A DNA stretch of 64,000 nucleotides from Pilimelia columellifera. GTDB taxonomy: Bacteria; Actinomycetota; Actinomycetes; Mycobacteriales; Micromonosporaceae. Position numbers and translations under genes: made by a program. Under the pieces are notes generated by a model. The model ran no database searches. It saw nothing but the letters and a program-made list of their open reading frames with translations, and was not told where the DNA came from. How positions within the stretch are numbered: the stretch's first letter is position 1; the number at the start of each line of letters is the position of its first letter. Positions 10,718 to 19,085 of the stretch are shown here, one piece after another. The stretch spans positions 58,388 to 122,387 of the forward strand of contig NZ_BAAARY010000013.1 in NCBI RefSeq assembly GCF_039532605.1, in the 5' to 3' direction.

Positions 10718-11812
10718 TCAGCGGCGGCGACCACCCGGCCCCGGACGCCGGCCCTTGGCCGCCGGTCGGGCGCCCGGCTTCGGGGCGGCGGTCGCCACGG
10801 CGACCGGCTCGGCGGCCCGGCGAGGGGTGTTGCCGGCAGCCTCCCGGCCGGAGGCGAGGCGGGCCCGGACCCGGGCGTTGTGGGCCTTGTACCGCGGCTC
10901 GTGGTCCTTGAGCGTCACCAGGATCGGCGTCGCCACGAACAGCGACGAGTAGACCGCGATCGCCATACCGACGAAGAGGACCAGACTCAGGTCCTTCAGG
11001 GTGCCCGCCCCGAGCAGGCCGGCGCCGATGAACAACAGACCGCCGACCGGCAACAGCGCCACCAGCGAGGTATTGATCGACCGCATGATGGTCTGGTTGA
11101 CCGCGAGGTTGGCGGCGTCGGCGTAGGTCCGGGTGCTGCTCGTGGTGATGCCCCGGGTGTTCTCCTGGATCTTGTCGAACACCACGACGACGTCGTACAG
11201 CGCGAAGCCGAGAATCGTCAGGAAGCCGATGACCGTCGACGGCGTGACCTCGAACCCGGTGAGGGCGTAGACGCCCGCGGTGAGAATGAGGTTGAGCAGC
11301 AGCGACGATACGGCGCTGACGGCCATCCGCCATTCGAACCGCAGCACCAGATAGATCATCACGACGATGAGGAAGATGATCAGACCTTGGAGGGCCTTGT
11401 TCGTGATCTGTTCGCCCCAGGCCGCGCTGACCGTGTTGAACGTGATCTCGCCATCGGCGATGCCGAGCTTGGCGGCGACATCCTGCTTGACCTGGACAGC
11501 CTGGTCGGAACCCATCGCGGCGGTGGTCACCTGGAAGGTCACGTCGTCGCCCCGACCGACCGTCTGCACGGGGCCGACCACGGCGCCGGCGTCCTGGAAC
11601 GCCTGCTCCACCGCGGCCTGGGACTGGGTGAGGTTAGGCAGTTTGAACTGGTTGCCACCGGCGAACTCGATACCCAGATGGAACTGCTTGACGCCGATGG
11701 CGAGCACCGCCAGCAGCAGCGCTACTCCCGCGACCGTGAACCACATCTTGCGACGGCCGACGATGTTGACGCCGGCCTCGCCCCGGTAGAGCCGGGTAGC
11801 CAGACTACTCAT
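10718..11812 (-). CDS. secF: Protein translocase subunit SecF
   Basis: Works with SecD to drive late steps of protein export through SecYEG using the proton gradient. The 364-residue protein has the first transmembrane segment at about 22-42, a periplasmic-side P1-like domain beginning HLGIEFAGGNQFKL, and five further helices, including the conserved GFALYDVVVVFDKI segment. The C-terminal tail of about 60 residues is basic and Ala/Pro-rich. ATG at 11812 lies one base after the secD stop (TGA-G-ATG), with GGAGG inside the end of secD, so the two are translationally coupled. Confidence 0.96.
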   Translation of the reverse strand: MSSLATRLYRGEAGVNIVGRRKMWFTVAGVALLLAVLAIGVKQFHLGIEFAGGNQFKLPNLTQSQAAVEQAFQDAGAVVGPVQTVGRGDDVTFQVTTAAMGSDQAVQVKQDVAAKLGIADGEITFNTVSAAWGEQITNKALQGLIIFLIVVMIYLVLRFEWRMAVSAVSSLLLNLILTAGVYALTGFEVTPSTVIGFLTILGFALYDVVVVFDKIQENTRGITTSSTRTYADAANLAVNQTIMRSINTSLVALLPVGGLLFIGAGLLGAGTLKDLSLVLFVGMAIAVYSSLFVATPILVTLKDHEPRYKAHNARVRARLASGREAAGNTPRRAAEPVAVATAAPKPGARPAAKGRRPGPGGRRR

Positions 11813-11813
11813 C

Positions 11814-13697
11814 TCAGGCCTCCTTCGTGGTCTCGTCGCGCTGCAAGAGGACCCGGCCCAGGCCGCTGACGCGCGGCGAGAGGAATGCCTTCGTGCTGGC
11901 GAACAACGTCATGATCGGGTGACGGAACAGGAAGACGACCACAAGGTCCAGCACCGTCGCCAGGCCGAGCGCGAAGGCGAAACCCTGCACCGTGCCGACC
12001 GAGACGATGTAGAGGATAACCGCCGCCATAATGGTGATGGCGTTGGCGGAGATGATCGTCCGCTTGGCCCGGGCCCATGCCCTCGGGACAGCGCTACGCG
12101 GGGAGCGGCCCTCCTGGATCTCGTCCTTGAGCCGTTCGAAGTAGATGACGAACGAGTCCGCCGCCACACCGAGCGAGACGATGAAGCCGGCGATCCCGGC
12201 CATCGTCAGCGTGAATCCGATCTGGCGGCCCAGCACGATCAGCGCGCCGAAAACGAGCACTGCGGACAGGATCAGACTCAGGAAGATCACCGTGCCGAGC
12301 AGGCGGTAGTAGAAGAACGAGTAGAGAATGACCAGGAGCATGCCGATACCGGCGGCGAGCAGACCGGCTTTGAGGTGCTTCTCGCCGAGCGTCGGCGTAA
12401 CGCTCTCATTACTCACCGTCTCGAACGTCAGCGGCAGGGCGCCGTAACGGATCTGGTTGGCGAGGTTAGTGGCGTCCGCCTGGCTGAACTGGCCAGTGAT
12501 CTGCGAGTTAGCGCCGAGCACGCCCTGGATCTCGGGCGAGGAGACGATCGTATTGTCAAGCACCACCGCGACGCGGCAGTGCTGGCCCGATCCCAACGCC
12601 TCCGGCGCGCACTTGGAGTCGCCGACGGCGTCGTTGCGGAACGCCTCACCGGTGAGCTTGGTCCACTTCTTGGTGCCCTCTTCGTCGAAGTCGAGGCTCA
12701 CCACCCGCTGGCCGGTGGTGTCGACCTGCGGGGAGGCGTTCTCGATGTCGTCGCCCACGACCGTGGCGATGTCGAGCAGGTACTTGGTGCCTTCCTCGCA
12801 CGCCACCACCCGCTCGTCCGCGTTCTGGATCGCGCCGCGCTCACGCTTGTCGAGCTTCTCGCAGGTGATCTGCGGGACGTTGAACTGGATCGCCGGCGGC
12901 AGGACGGCAACCTGCTCAACGCTGAGCTTCTCGAACGGTGCCAGCGCGGCGTTCGTCGGCTCCGCGGGAGCGGTCAACTTCTCAGCCGCGGCCCAAGCCG
13001 GGGCCCCGACCACAGCCTTGGCCTCCGCGAGGACCTGTGCCGGCGTCTTCTCCACCTTCTTGCCCGGTTGCGGCGGCGTTGTGGCGGTCGGGACTGCGCC
13101 GGCGGCCGGAGGTGCCGGGCTGGCCGTCGGCGCCGGGGCGGCGTTCGCGGTGGGAACCGGGCTCGCCGGCTTCCCGGTCAGGACCGGCTTCGGCGCGGCG
13201 CTCGCCGCCGGCTGCGGGCTGGCGGCGGAGGCGCTGGGGGTGGCCTGCGGTGGAATGGCCTGGCCATTGGTGGCCTTGAGGACCTTACGGAAGCGCATCT
13301 GCGCCGCCTCACCGATATCCTCGCCGAGAGTGTCTTCACTGGCGCCGGCCTTCGAGACGACGATATTCGTGTCGCCCTCGACCACGACCGATGCCTCGCT
13401 GACGCCCTTGCTGTCGACCCGCAGGGCGATGATGTTGCGGGCCTCTTCCATCTTCTCGCGGCTCGGCGGCGGATCGCCGGGCGTGACCTTCGCCTGCAGA
13501 GTCATCCGCATGCCGCCGACCAGGTCTAGGCCGAGCTGCGGTTTGAACCGCTCGGCCCACCCCATCGCCTCGGGCCTGCCGGCCTTCGGGTCAGGACCGG
13601 TGCCGACGAACATGACCATGAGGTAGAGCACGACGAAGAGGCCGCCGAGGATGGCGAGTTGCCGTCCCGGGCGCATCTGTCCCTGTGGTGGTGCCAC
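11814..13697 (-). CDS. secD: Protein translocase subunit SecD with long Pro/Ala linker
   Basis: Partner of SecF in Sec export. 627 residues: first helix at about 15-33, P1 domain with LGLDLVGGMRMTL (about 55-67), and six C-terminal helices with the conserved AADSFVIYFERLKDE loop. Between the P1 head subdomains, residues about 149-217 form a low-complexity linker of Ala, Pro, Ser and Thr that is absent from E. coli SecD and long even for Actinobacteria. A second variable stretch runs to about 265. GTG start at 13697. A moderate hairpin (13749-13756 with 13769-13776) lies between yajC and secD. Same operon as yajC and secF. Confidence 0.95.
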   Translation of the reverse strand: MAPPQGQMRPGRQLAILGGLFVVLYLMVMFVGTGPDPKAGRPEAMGWAERFKPQLGLDLVGGMRMTLQAKVTPGDPPPSREKMEEARNIIALRVDSKGVSEASVVVEGDTNIVVSKAGASEDTLGEDIGEAAQMRFRKVLKATNGQAIPPQATPSASAASPQPAASAAPKPVLTGKPASPVPTANAAPAPTASPAPPAAGAVPTATTPPQPGKKVEKTPAQVLAEAKAVVGAPAWAAAEKLTAPAEPTNAALAPFEKLSVEQVAVLPPAIQFNVPQITCEKLDKRERGAIQNADERVVACEEGTKYLLDIATVVGDDIENASPQVDTTGQRVVSLDFDEEGTKKWTKLTGEAFRNDAVGDSKCAPEALGSGQHCRVAVVLDNTIVSSPEIQGVLGANSQITGQFSQADATNLANQIRYGALPLTFETVSNESVTPTLGEKHLKAGLLAAGIGMLLVILYSFFYYRLLGTVIFLSLILSAVLVFGALIVLGRQIGFTLTMAGIAGFIVSLGVAADSFVIYFERLKDEIQEGRSPRSAVPRAWARAKRTIISANAITIMAAVILYIVSVGTVQGFAFALGLATVLDLVVVFLFRHPIMTLFASTKAFLSPRVSGLGRVLLQRDETTKEA

Positions 13698-13748
13698 GGC
13701 TGTCGAATCTCCCGGTTCGAGGCCACGCGGGCTCGCGCGGCGGATGAC

Positions 13749-13776
13749 GTTCCGGGGTGTGCGGACGTCCCGGAAC
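13749..13776. other. Small hairpin between yajC and secD
   Basis: An 8-bp perfect inverted repeat (13749-13756 and 13769-13776) with a 12-nt loop sits in the 125-bp gap between the yajC stop and the secD start. It could attenuate or stabilise the operon mRNA. There is no direct evidence of function. Confidence 0.35.
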
Positions 13777-13822
13777 GGACGGTGTGGTCGGCGTCAGGAC
13801 GCCGACTTCCTGCGACGGCTGC

Positions 13823-14149
13823 TCACTGCTCCGACCCGGCGGCCTGGTCGGCGGTCTCGTCCGCCGCGGGGATCGCCTGGGCGATCGCCGGCCGGGCGAA
13901 GGCGACGACCGTGCCGGGGGCGATCTCAATCGAGACGGTGTCGTCGTCCATCGCGGCGACGACACCATGCATGCCACCCACAGTGACTACCTTGTTACCC
14001 ACGGACAGCGACGACTGCATCCGCTCGGCCTCGCGACGTCGGCGCTGCTGTGGTCGGATCATCATGAAGTACATGACAGCGAAGAGACCGGCGAGCAGGA
14101 GCAGCGACATCGCGCCGCCACCGCCACTTTCGGCTGCGGAAAGGTTCAC
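13823..14149 (-). CDS. yajC: YajC, accessory subunit of the SecDF complex
   Basis: Small single-pass membrane protein (108 residues) that associates with SecDF. It has one N-terminal transmembrane helix (about 14-31) followed by the family's MMIRPQQRRRRE segment and a cytoplasmic domain with the GNKVVTVGGMHGVV motif. GTG start at 14149. It is the first gene of the yajC-secD-secF operon, 133 bp downstream of ruvB on the same strand. A TAGAAT box at 14231-14236 (minus strand) may be its promoter, which would give an untranslated leader of about 75 nt. Confidence 0.94.
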   Translation of the reverse strand: MNLSAAESGGGGAMSLLLLAGLFAVMYFMMIRPQQRRRREAERMQSSLSVGNKVVTVGGMHGVVAAMDDDTVSIEIAPGTVVAFARPAIAQAIPAADETADQAAGSEQ

Positions 14150-14230
14150 GATCTAAGGCCTTCCGGTGCATCCGACCCGCCACGCTGCGTGATCGGCCAA
14201 GGTGTTCCAGTCCTATTGCGGACCGGCGCG

Positions 14231-14236
14231 ATTCTA
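14231..14236 (-). promoter_or_regulatory. Candidate -10 box for the yajC-secD-secF operon
   Basis: TAGAAT read on the minus strand, in the gap between ruvB and yajC. It matches the actinobacterial TAnnnT pattern at five of six TATAAT positions. No clear -35 box is seen, so this is a tentative call. Confidence 0.35.
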
Positions 14237-14282
14237 GTCTGTGGCTCTGAGAACCAGCTGACCCCCATAGATCACGGTACGG

Positions 14283-15335
14283 TCACGGAGCGTCCGGATC
14301 GATGCCGAACAACGCCGGCTGGCCGGGGCCGGGCGCTGGCGGAGTCCGTCCCAGGTGACGCCAGCCGGCGGCGGTGGCCACCCGGCCGCGCGGCGTACGG
14401 GCCAGCAGACCGGCCCGGACCAGGAACGGCTCGCAGACCTCCTCGACGGTGTCCGGTTGCTCCCCGACCGCCACAGCCAGCGTCGACAGACCGACCGGTC
14501 CGCCCCCGAAAGTGTCGACCAGGGCCCTGATGACCGCCTTGTCCAACCGGTCCAGGCCAAGGTCGTCGACGTCGTAGACGGCCAGCGCCGCGTGGGCGGC
14601 GGCCAGCGACACCACGCCGTCGCCGCGGACCTCGGCGAAGTCGCGGACCCGGCGCAACAGCCGGTTGGCGATCCGTGGGGTGCCCCGGGAGCGGCCGGCG
14701 ATCTCGGCGGCGCCGTCCGGTTCGATGGCGACGCCGAGGATGCCGGCCGCGCGGGTGATGACCCGTTGCAGCTCCGCCGGCTCGTAGAACTCCAGATGCC
14801 CGACGAAACCGAACCGGTCCCGCATCGGGCCGGTCAACAGGCCGGCCCGGGTGGTGGCGCCGACCAGGGTGAACGGCTCAAGATCCAGCGGGATCGCCGT
14901 CGCGCCAGGGCCCTTGCCGACGATGACGTCGACGCGGAAGTCCTCCATCGCGCTGTAGAGCAGCTCCTCGGCCGGCTTGGCGATCCGGTGGATCTCGTCG
15001 ATGAACAGCACGTCGCCGGCGGCGAGGCTGGTGAGCACCGCGGCCAGATCACCGGAGCGTTCGATGGCCGGACCGCTGGTGATCCGCAGGCCGCCGCCCA
15101 GCTCAGCCGCCACGATCATCGCCAACGTGGTCTTGCCGAGCCCCGGCGAGCCGGACAACAGAATATGGTCCGGCGGCGAACCCCGGCGCAGCGCGCTGTG
15201 CAGCAGCAGCTCAAGCTGCTCACGCACCCGGTGCTGGCCGACGAACTCGTCCAACCGCTTGGGCCGGACGCTGGCCTCGGCGTCACGTTCTGCCTGGTCG
15301 GCGTAGGAGGAGACGATGCCGTCGGGGTCGGTCAT
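14283..15335 (-). CDS. ruvB: Holliday junction branch-migration helicase RuvB
   Basis: Hexameric AAA+ motor that drives branch migration of Holliday junctions with RuvA. 350 residues with Walker A GSPGLGKTT (62-70), Walker B LFIDEIHR (about 110-117), sensor 1 GATTRAG (about 159-165) and a C-terminal winged-helix DNA-binding domain. The ATG overlaps the ruvA stop as ATGA, so expression is coupled to ruvCA. It is the last gene of the ruvC-ruvA-ruvB operon, under the LexA-like site upstream of ruvC. Confidence 0.97.
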   Translation of the reverse strand: MTDPDGIVSSYADQAERDAEASVRPKRLDEFVGQHRVREQLELLLHSALRRGSPPDHILLSGSPGLGKTTLAMIVAAELGGGLRITSGPAIERSGDLAAVLTSLAAGDVLFIDEIHRIAKPAEELLYSAMEDFRVDVIVGKGPGATAIPLDLEPFTLVGATTRAGLLTGPMRDRFGFVGHLEFYEPAELQRVITRAAGILGVAIEPDGAAEIAGRSRGTPRIANRLLRRVRDFAEVRGDGVVSLAAAHAALAVYDVDDLGLDRLDKAVIRALVDTFGGGPVGLSTLAVAVGEQPDTVEEVCEPFLVRAGLLARTPRGRVATAAGWRHLGRTPPAPGPGQPALFGIDPDAP

Positions 15336-15931
15336 CGGCTCGTGCCGAGCATTCGGATGGCGTGCCGTAGCAGGACCGGCACCGGCGGCGGCGATCCGTC
15401 CACCGTCTCGGCGACCGCGGTGACGGCGGCATCAGCCTGCCCCGCGGACCAACCCAGCCCGACCAGGCCCTGCCGGACCTGGTCCTGCCAGGGCGCCGAC
15501 GTCTGAGCTGACCCAGCGCCGCCGGCCGCGACCGGACCGACCCGGTCCCGCAGCTCCAGGATGAGCCGCTCGGCGCCCTTCTTGCCGATTCCCGGAACCC
15601 TCGTCAGCGCCGCGACGTCCCCACCGTGCAGGGCCGCCTGGAGAGCCTGCGGGCTGTGCGCGGCGAGCGCCGCCTGGGCCAGCCGTGGCCCGACCCCGCT
15701 GGCGCTCTGGAGCAGCTCGAACATCTGCTTGGCGGCGTCATCGGCGAAGCCGTAGAGGGTGAGCGAATCCTCCCGGACGACCAGACTGGTGGCCAGCCGC
15801 GCCGGCTCGCCGAGCCGCAGCCGCGCCAGGGTCGCCGGGCCACACTGGACGGCCAGCCCGACCCCGCCCACCTCGACGACCGCGTGGTCCGCGCCGATAT
15901 GGGCGACCTCGCCGCGCACGCTTGCGATCAC
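15332..15931 (-). CDS. ruvA: Holliday junction DNA-binding protein RuvA
   Basis: Tetrameric junction-binding protein that loads RuvB. 199 residues: N-terminal OB fold (MIASVRGEVAHIG), a central pair of helix-hairpin-helix motifs (ASGVGPRLAQAALA and VPGIGKKGAERLI), and a C-terminal RuvB-contact domain after an alanine-rich linker. GTG start overlaps the ruvC stop as GTGA; its own stop overlaps ruvB. Length is normal for the family. Confidence 0.96.
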   Translation of the reverse strand: MIASVRGEVAHIGADHAVVEVGGVGLAVQCGPATLARLRLGEPARLATSLVVREDSLTLYGFADDAAKQMFELLQSASGVGPRLAQAALAAHSPQALQAALHGGDVAALTRVPGIGKKGAERLILELRDRVGPVAAGGAGSAQTSAPWQDQVRQGLVGLGWSAGQADAAVTAVAETVDGSPPPVPVLLRHAIRMLGTSR

Positions 15932-16455
15932 CGGGCGTTCCTTCCTCCCGCGCGGGCCCGGGCCTGAGCGATCCTGGCCCGGGCGCCGCCGCGCCAGATG
16001 TGACAGATGGCCAACGCCAGCGCGTCGGCGGCGTCAGCCGGCCGGGGTGGGGCGTCCAGCCGGAGCAGTCTGGTCACCATAGCGGTGACCTGACGCTTGT
16101 CGGCCGTCCCGAAGCCGGTCACCGCCGCCTTGACCTCGCTCGGAGTGTAGGTCTGCACGGGCAGACCGGCGCGGGCGCCGGCGAGAACGGCCACGGCGCT
16201 GGCCTGGGCGGTGCCCATGACCGTACGGACGTTGTGCTGGCTGAACACCCGTTCCACCGCCACCGACGCCGGCTCGTGCCTGGCGATCAGCTCCCCGAGG
16301 GAGCGGTCCAGGTGCAGCAGGCGCAGCGAAAGATCGTCGCCGGGCTCGGAGTGGATGACGTAGTAGCCGACCAGCACGCAGGGCCGACCTGGCACGCCTT
16401 CCACGACCCCGACGCCGCACCGCGTCAGTCCAGGATCGACGCCGAGCACCCGCAC
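15928..16455 (-). CDS. ruvC: Crossover junction endodeoxyribonuclease RuvC
   Basis: Resolves Holliday junctions by symmetric cleavage. 175 residues with the four acidic catalytic residues in place: Asp7 in GVDPGLTRCG, Glu68 in AVERVF, and Asp141 and Asp144 in DAADALALA. The GTG start at 16455 follows a purine-rich GGAAGGGGTGAGG. A LexA-like palindrome lies 19-34 bp upstream. First gene of ruvC-ruvA-ruvB. In most Actinobacteria yebC is directly upstream; here yebC is 5.3 kb away. Confidence 0.97.
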   Translation of the reverse strand: MRVLGVDPGLTRCGVGVVEGVPGRPCVLVGYYVIHSEPGDDLSLRLLHLDRSLGELIARHEPASVAVERVFSQHNVRTVMGTAQASAVAVLAGARAGLPVQTYTPSEVKAAVTGFGTADKRQVTAMVTRLLRLDAPPRPADAADALALAICHIWRGGARARIAQARARAGGRNAR

Positions 16456-16473
16456 GCCCTCACCCCTTCCGCG

Positions 16474-16489
16474 CCGTACATATGTTCGA
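16474..16489 (-). promoter_or_regulatory. LexA/SOS-box-like palindrome upstream of ruvC
   Basis: On the minus strand the site reads TCGAACATATGTACGG. The actinobacterial/Bacillus LexA operator is TCGAAC-N4-GTTCGA, so the left half is perfect and the right half differs at two positions. It lies just upstream of the ruvC start, where SOS control of ruvCAB is known in mycobacteria. Binding is inferred from motif and place. Confidence 0.65.
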
Positions 16490-16744
16490 CACCCTAACGG
16501 GCGTCAGCGGCAGCCGCCGCACGGACACACCTGTCCGCTCCGGCAAGGCTGTTGAGGCCGCTGCCATCGCGGCCGCGAGCTGCTGCGTGGCGCGCGATCG
16601 GGGCGCGGGATGCTGTACCCGGGTGTCGCGACTGAGTCGGCGTGGTTCAGGGACGCCGCGCGCGCTCCGGCGGCGTCGGACTGGACCATGGCCCGGAGCG
16701 CAGGTCGCCGACTATTTCTGGCCGCTGCCCCCTGGCAGCCGGGC
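16490..16744. other. Gene-free stretch between the SOS site and a methyltransferase gene
   Basis: This is the remainder of a 289-bp gap. I see no convincing coding sequence, RNA gene or strong hairpin. It marks the ruvC-side border of the genes that separate ruvC from yebC. Confidence 0.4.
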
Positions 16745-17362
16745 TCAGCCGGCGGGACGCAGGACCGCGACCAGAAAGTCCGACTTGTCCGTGAATGGGC
16801 GCAGGTCCCAGGTGGACAGCAGCAGGTCCGGGACCAGCTCGGCCGCCTCGACGTCGGCCAGGAACTCGGCGAACTCGTAGCCGCGGCCGGAGCCGAATCC
16901 GATGACGACCCGGCCGCCGTCGCGCAGGTGCCCGCGAAGCCGACGCAGCACCTCGCGGCGGGTGGCCGGGGCCACGAACGCCATAACGTTGCCCGCGCTG
17001 ACGATGACGTCGAAGCCCTCGCTGATGCCCTCGGCGGAAAGATCCAGCCGGGACAGGTCCCCCACCAGCCAACGCGGCCCCGGGTGGTCCTGCTCGGCGG
17101 CGGCGACCAGCACCGGGTCCAGATCCACCCCGACGACCTCGTGGCCGACGGCGGCCAGAGCCGCGCCGACCCGCCCCGACCCGCAACCAGCGTCGAGCAC
17201 ACGCGAGCCGCGGGGCGCCATGGCGTCCACCAGACGGGCCTCGCCGGCCAGGTCAGCACCCTCGCTGGCCATGGCGCGGAACCGGTCCACGTACCACTGG
17301 GAATGGTTCGGATCTTCTGCGAGGCGTCGGAGCCACAGGTTCTCGTCAGTCACGCCGGTCAT
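16745..17362 (-). CDS. Class I SAM-dependent methyltransferase
   Basis: A 205-residue cytoplasmic methyltransferase with a Rossmann fold. Motif I VLDAGCGSG is at 55-63 and the acidic end of strand 2, VVGVDLDP, at about 77-84. A later GDLSRLDL segment and GRVVIGFGSGRGYE fit the remaining core strands. It resembles the broad group of small-molecule methyltransferases; the substrate cannot be told. Its ATG overlaps the preceding gene's stop as ATGA, so it is coupled to the spermidine-synthase-like gene. That suggests the two act on the same metabolite, but this is inference. Confidence 0.85.
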   Translation of the reverse strand: MTGVTDENLWLRRLAEDPNHSQWYVDRFRAMASEGADLAGEARLVDAMAPRGSRVLDAGCGSGRVGAALAAVGHEVVGVDLDPVLVAAAEQDHPGPRWLVGDLSRLDLSAEGISEGFDVIVSAGNVMAFVAPATRREVLRRLRGHLRDGGRVVIGFGSGRGYEFAEFLADVEAAELVPDLLLSTWDLRPFTDKSDFLVAVLRPAG

Positions 17363-18096
17363 CCTTTCACGGCGCCAGGTGGCTCAGCGAGCGTCGCGAC
17401 ATAGACGGTGTTGGTCGCCTCCCGGTCCTGCAGCGGGTTCGGGAAGGCGATCACATGCGCGGCCGTCTCGGCGAAAACCTCGCTCAGCGCATCGCTGAAA
17501 GCGACCTCGGGCGGGTCGTTGGACCACAGCGCGAACACCCCGCCCGGCCGTAGGTGGCGGGCCAACCGACGCAGCCCGTCGGGTTGGTAGAACGGCGCGT
17601 GGCTCGGGTCCAGGACCTGGCTGGGCGAATGGTCGACGTCGAGCAGGATCGCGTCGTGCCGACGCCCAGGAGTCCGCGGGTCGAAGCCGGCGTCGCTGGC
17701 GGCGAGGGCGAAGAAGTCGCCGGCGAGCAGGTGGCAGCGCGGGTCGGCGGCGACCGGTTCGGCGAACGGCAGGAGCCGGCGACGGTGCCAGCTGATCACC
17801 TCGTCGAATGCCTCGACGACGGTCACCGATGCCACCCGTGGGTCTTCCAGCGCGGTGCGCGCCGTGTAGCCGAGACCCAGCCCGCCGACGATGACGTCGA
17901 GCTGGTCGCCGGACGTGGCGGCAAGCCCCAGGCGGGCCAGCTCTATCTCGGCGACCGGGAACAGGCTCGACATGAGGTACTCGTCGCCAAGCTTCACCTC
18001 GTAGACGTCGACCTCGTGCGACGGGTCCCGGCGCCGGCGCAGGCTGATCTCACCCATCCGGGTGTCATGCCAGGCCAGTTCCTCGAAGCGCGCCAT
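17359..18096 (-). CDS. Spermidine synthase-like protein
   Basis: A 245-residue protein of the spermine/spermidine synthase (polyamine aminopropyltransferase-like) superfamily. The cofactor-binding stretch VIVGGLGLGYTAR (about 69-81), the acidic VVEAFDEVI, and ILLDVDHSP are all visible. The family includes many members that do not make polyamines. The characteristic tyrosine/aspartate gate residues of true spermidine synthases are not obvious, so I leave the reaction open. ATG at 18096 follows AGGAAAGAGG, and a TAGCGT box at 18133-18138 (minus) may be the promoter. First gene of a two-gene unit with the methyltransferase. Confidence 0.75.
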   Translation of the reverse strand: MARFEELAWHDTRMGEISLRRRRDPSHEVDVYEVKLGDEYLMSSLFPVAEIELARLGLAATSGDQLDVIVGGLGLGYTARTALEDPRVASVTVVEAFDEVISWHRRRLLPFAEPVAADPRCHLLAGDFFALAASDAGFDPRTPGRRHDAILLDVDHSPSQVLDPSHAPFYQPDGLRRLARHLRPGGVFALWSNDPPEVAFSDALSEVFAETAAHVIAFPNPLQDREATNTVYVATLAEPPGAVKG

Positions 18097-18410
18097 CGAA
18101 CCTCTTTCCTGCGGTGAGCCGCGTCGGCCCCGACGCTATCGTCCGGGCCGCCGACCGTCCACGTCCCCATCGGGCCACGTACGCCGGCGGCACGGGTCGA
18201 TCCGGTACCTCTACCAGGACGACGCCTCGGTCAAGCTGGTAGGCAATGTCACCTCGGCTCCGAGCGCCGGCTGCCACACGCTGGAATTCGGCATGTGCTG
18301 GGGCGTCATCGCGAGGTCGAGCGGAGCCGACTCGGCTCCACCTGTGACTCGCAGGGGCCGCTTCCCCGCCACCGAGGGCACGCCGGTTCGGGCGCAACCG
18401 GCCCGCCTGG
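18097..18410. other. 314-bp intergenic stretch
   Basis: Lies between the spermidine-synthase-like gene and the LuxR-type regulator. Apart from the likely promoter near 18133 I see only a loose inverted TACCAG/CTGGTA pair around 18212-18242. Short open frames exist on both strands, but none has a family motif or a ribosome site. Confidence 0.35.
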
Positions 18411-19085
18411 TCAGTCGGCTGTGGCGGGCATCTCGATCACCCGGCCACGCCGGTTGACGAGTCCCGCATCGTACGCAAGCAGAGCCGCCTGGGTCCGGTT
18501 CGCGCAGTCCAGCTTGGACAGAACGCGGGAAACGTGGCCCTTCACCGTCGCCTCGCTCAGCCCGATCGCCACGCCGATATCCGCGTTGGACAGGCCCTGG
18601 CCTAGGAAAGCGAGCACGTCGCGCTCCCGTGGCGTCAGGACGCGGAGCGCTGCCCGTGCGTCGGCCCTCACACCGGTGGCGAAGAGGAGGCTGCGGGCTG
18701 CCGCAGGCGACAGCACGGTGTGCCCGTCCGCCACCACCCGAACAACGTCCACCAGGTCCTCGGGCGGGGTGGACTTGACGACGAACCCGACTGCTCCGGC
18801 CCGCAACGCGCGCTGCACGTGCGCGTCCGCGTCGAACGTCGTCAGCGCGACCACGGCCGGTGGTCGCGCCATCCTGCTGATCTGGCGAGTGGCGGTAATG
18901 CCGTCGACACCGGGCATCCGTAGGTCCATGAGCACCACGTCAGGCCGATGCTGGACGACCGCATTCACTGCGGCCACCCCGTCGTGTGCCTGCCCCACCA
19001 CGTTGATGTCGCCGGCCGCCGACAGGATCGTGGTGAGCAACGCACACACCATCGGTTCGTCGTCGACGAGCAGCACCCGGATCAT
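18411..19085 (-). CDS. NarL/LuxR-type response regulator
   Basis: Two-component transcription regulator of 224 residues. The receiver domain holds the acidic pocket DDE (8-10), phosphoacceptor Asp54 in LMDLRMPG, Thr82/83 and Lys104. The C-terminal LuxR helix-turn-helix (about 150-200) reads LTPRERDVLAFLGQGLSNAD and onward. Its ATG overlaps the end of the kinase gene (ATGA), so the pair is co-translated. The likely target is the divergent DUF418 gene or its own operon; this is inferred from position. Confidence 0.92.
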   Translation of the reverse strand: MIRVLLVDDEPMVCALLTTILSAAGDINVVGQAHDGVAAVNAVVQHRPDVVLMDLRMPGVDGITATRQISRMARPPAVVALTTFDADAHVQRALRAGAVGFVVKSTPPEDLVDVVRVVADGHTVLSPAAARSLLFATGVRADARAALRVLTPRERDVLAFLGQGLSNADIGVAIGLSEATVKGHVSRVLSKLDCANRTQAALLAYDAGLVNRRGRVIEMPATAD

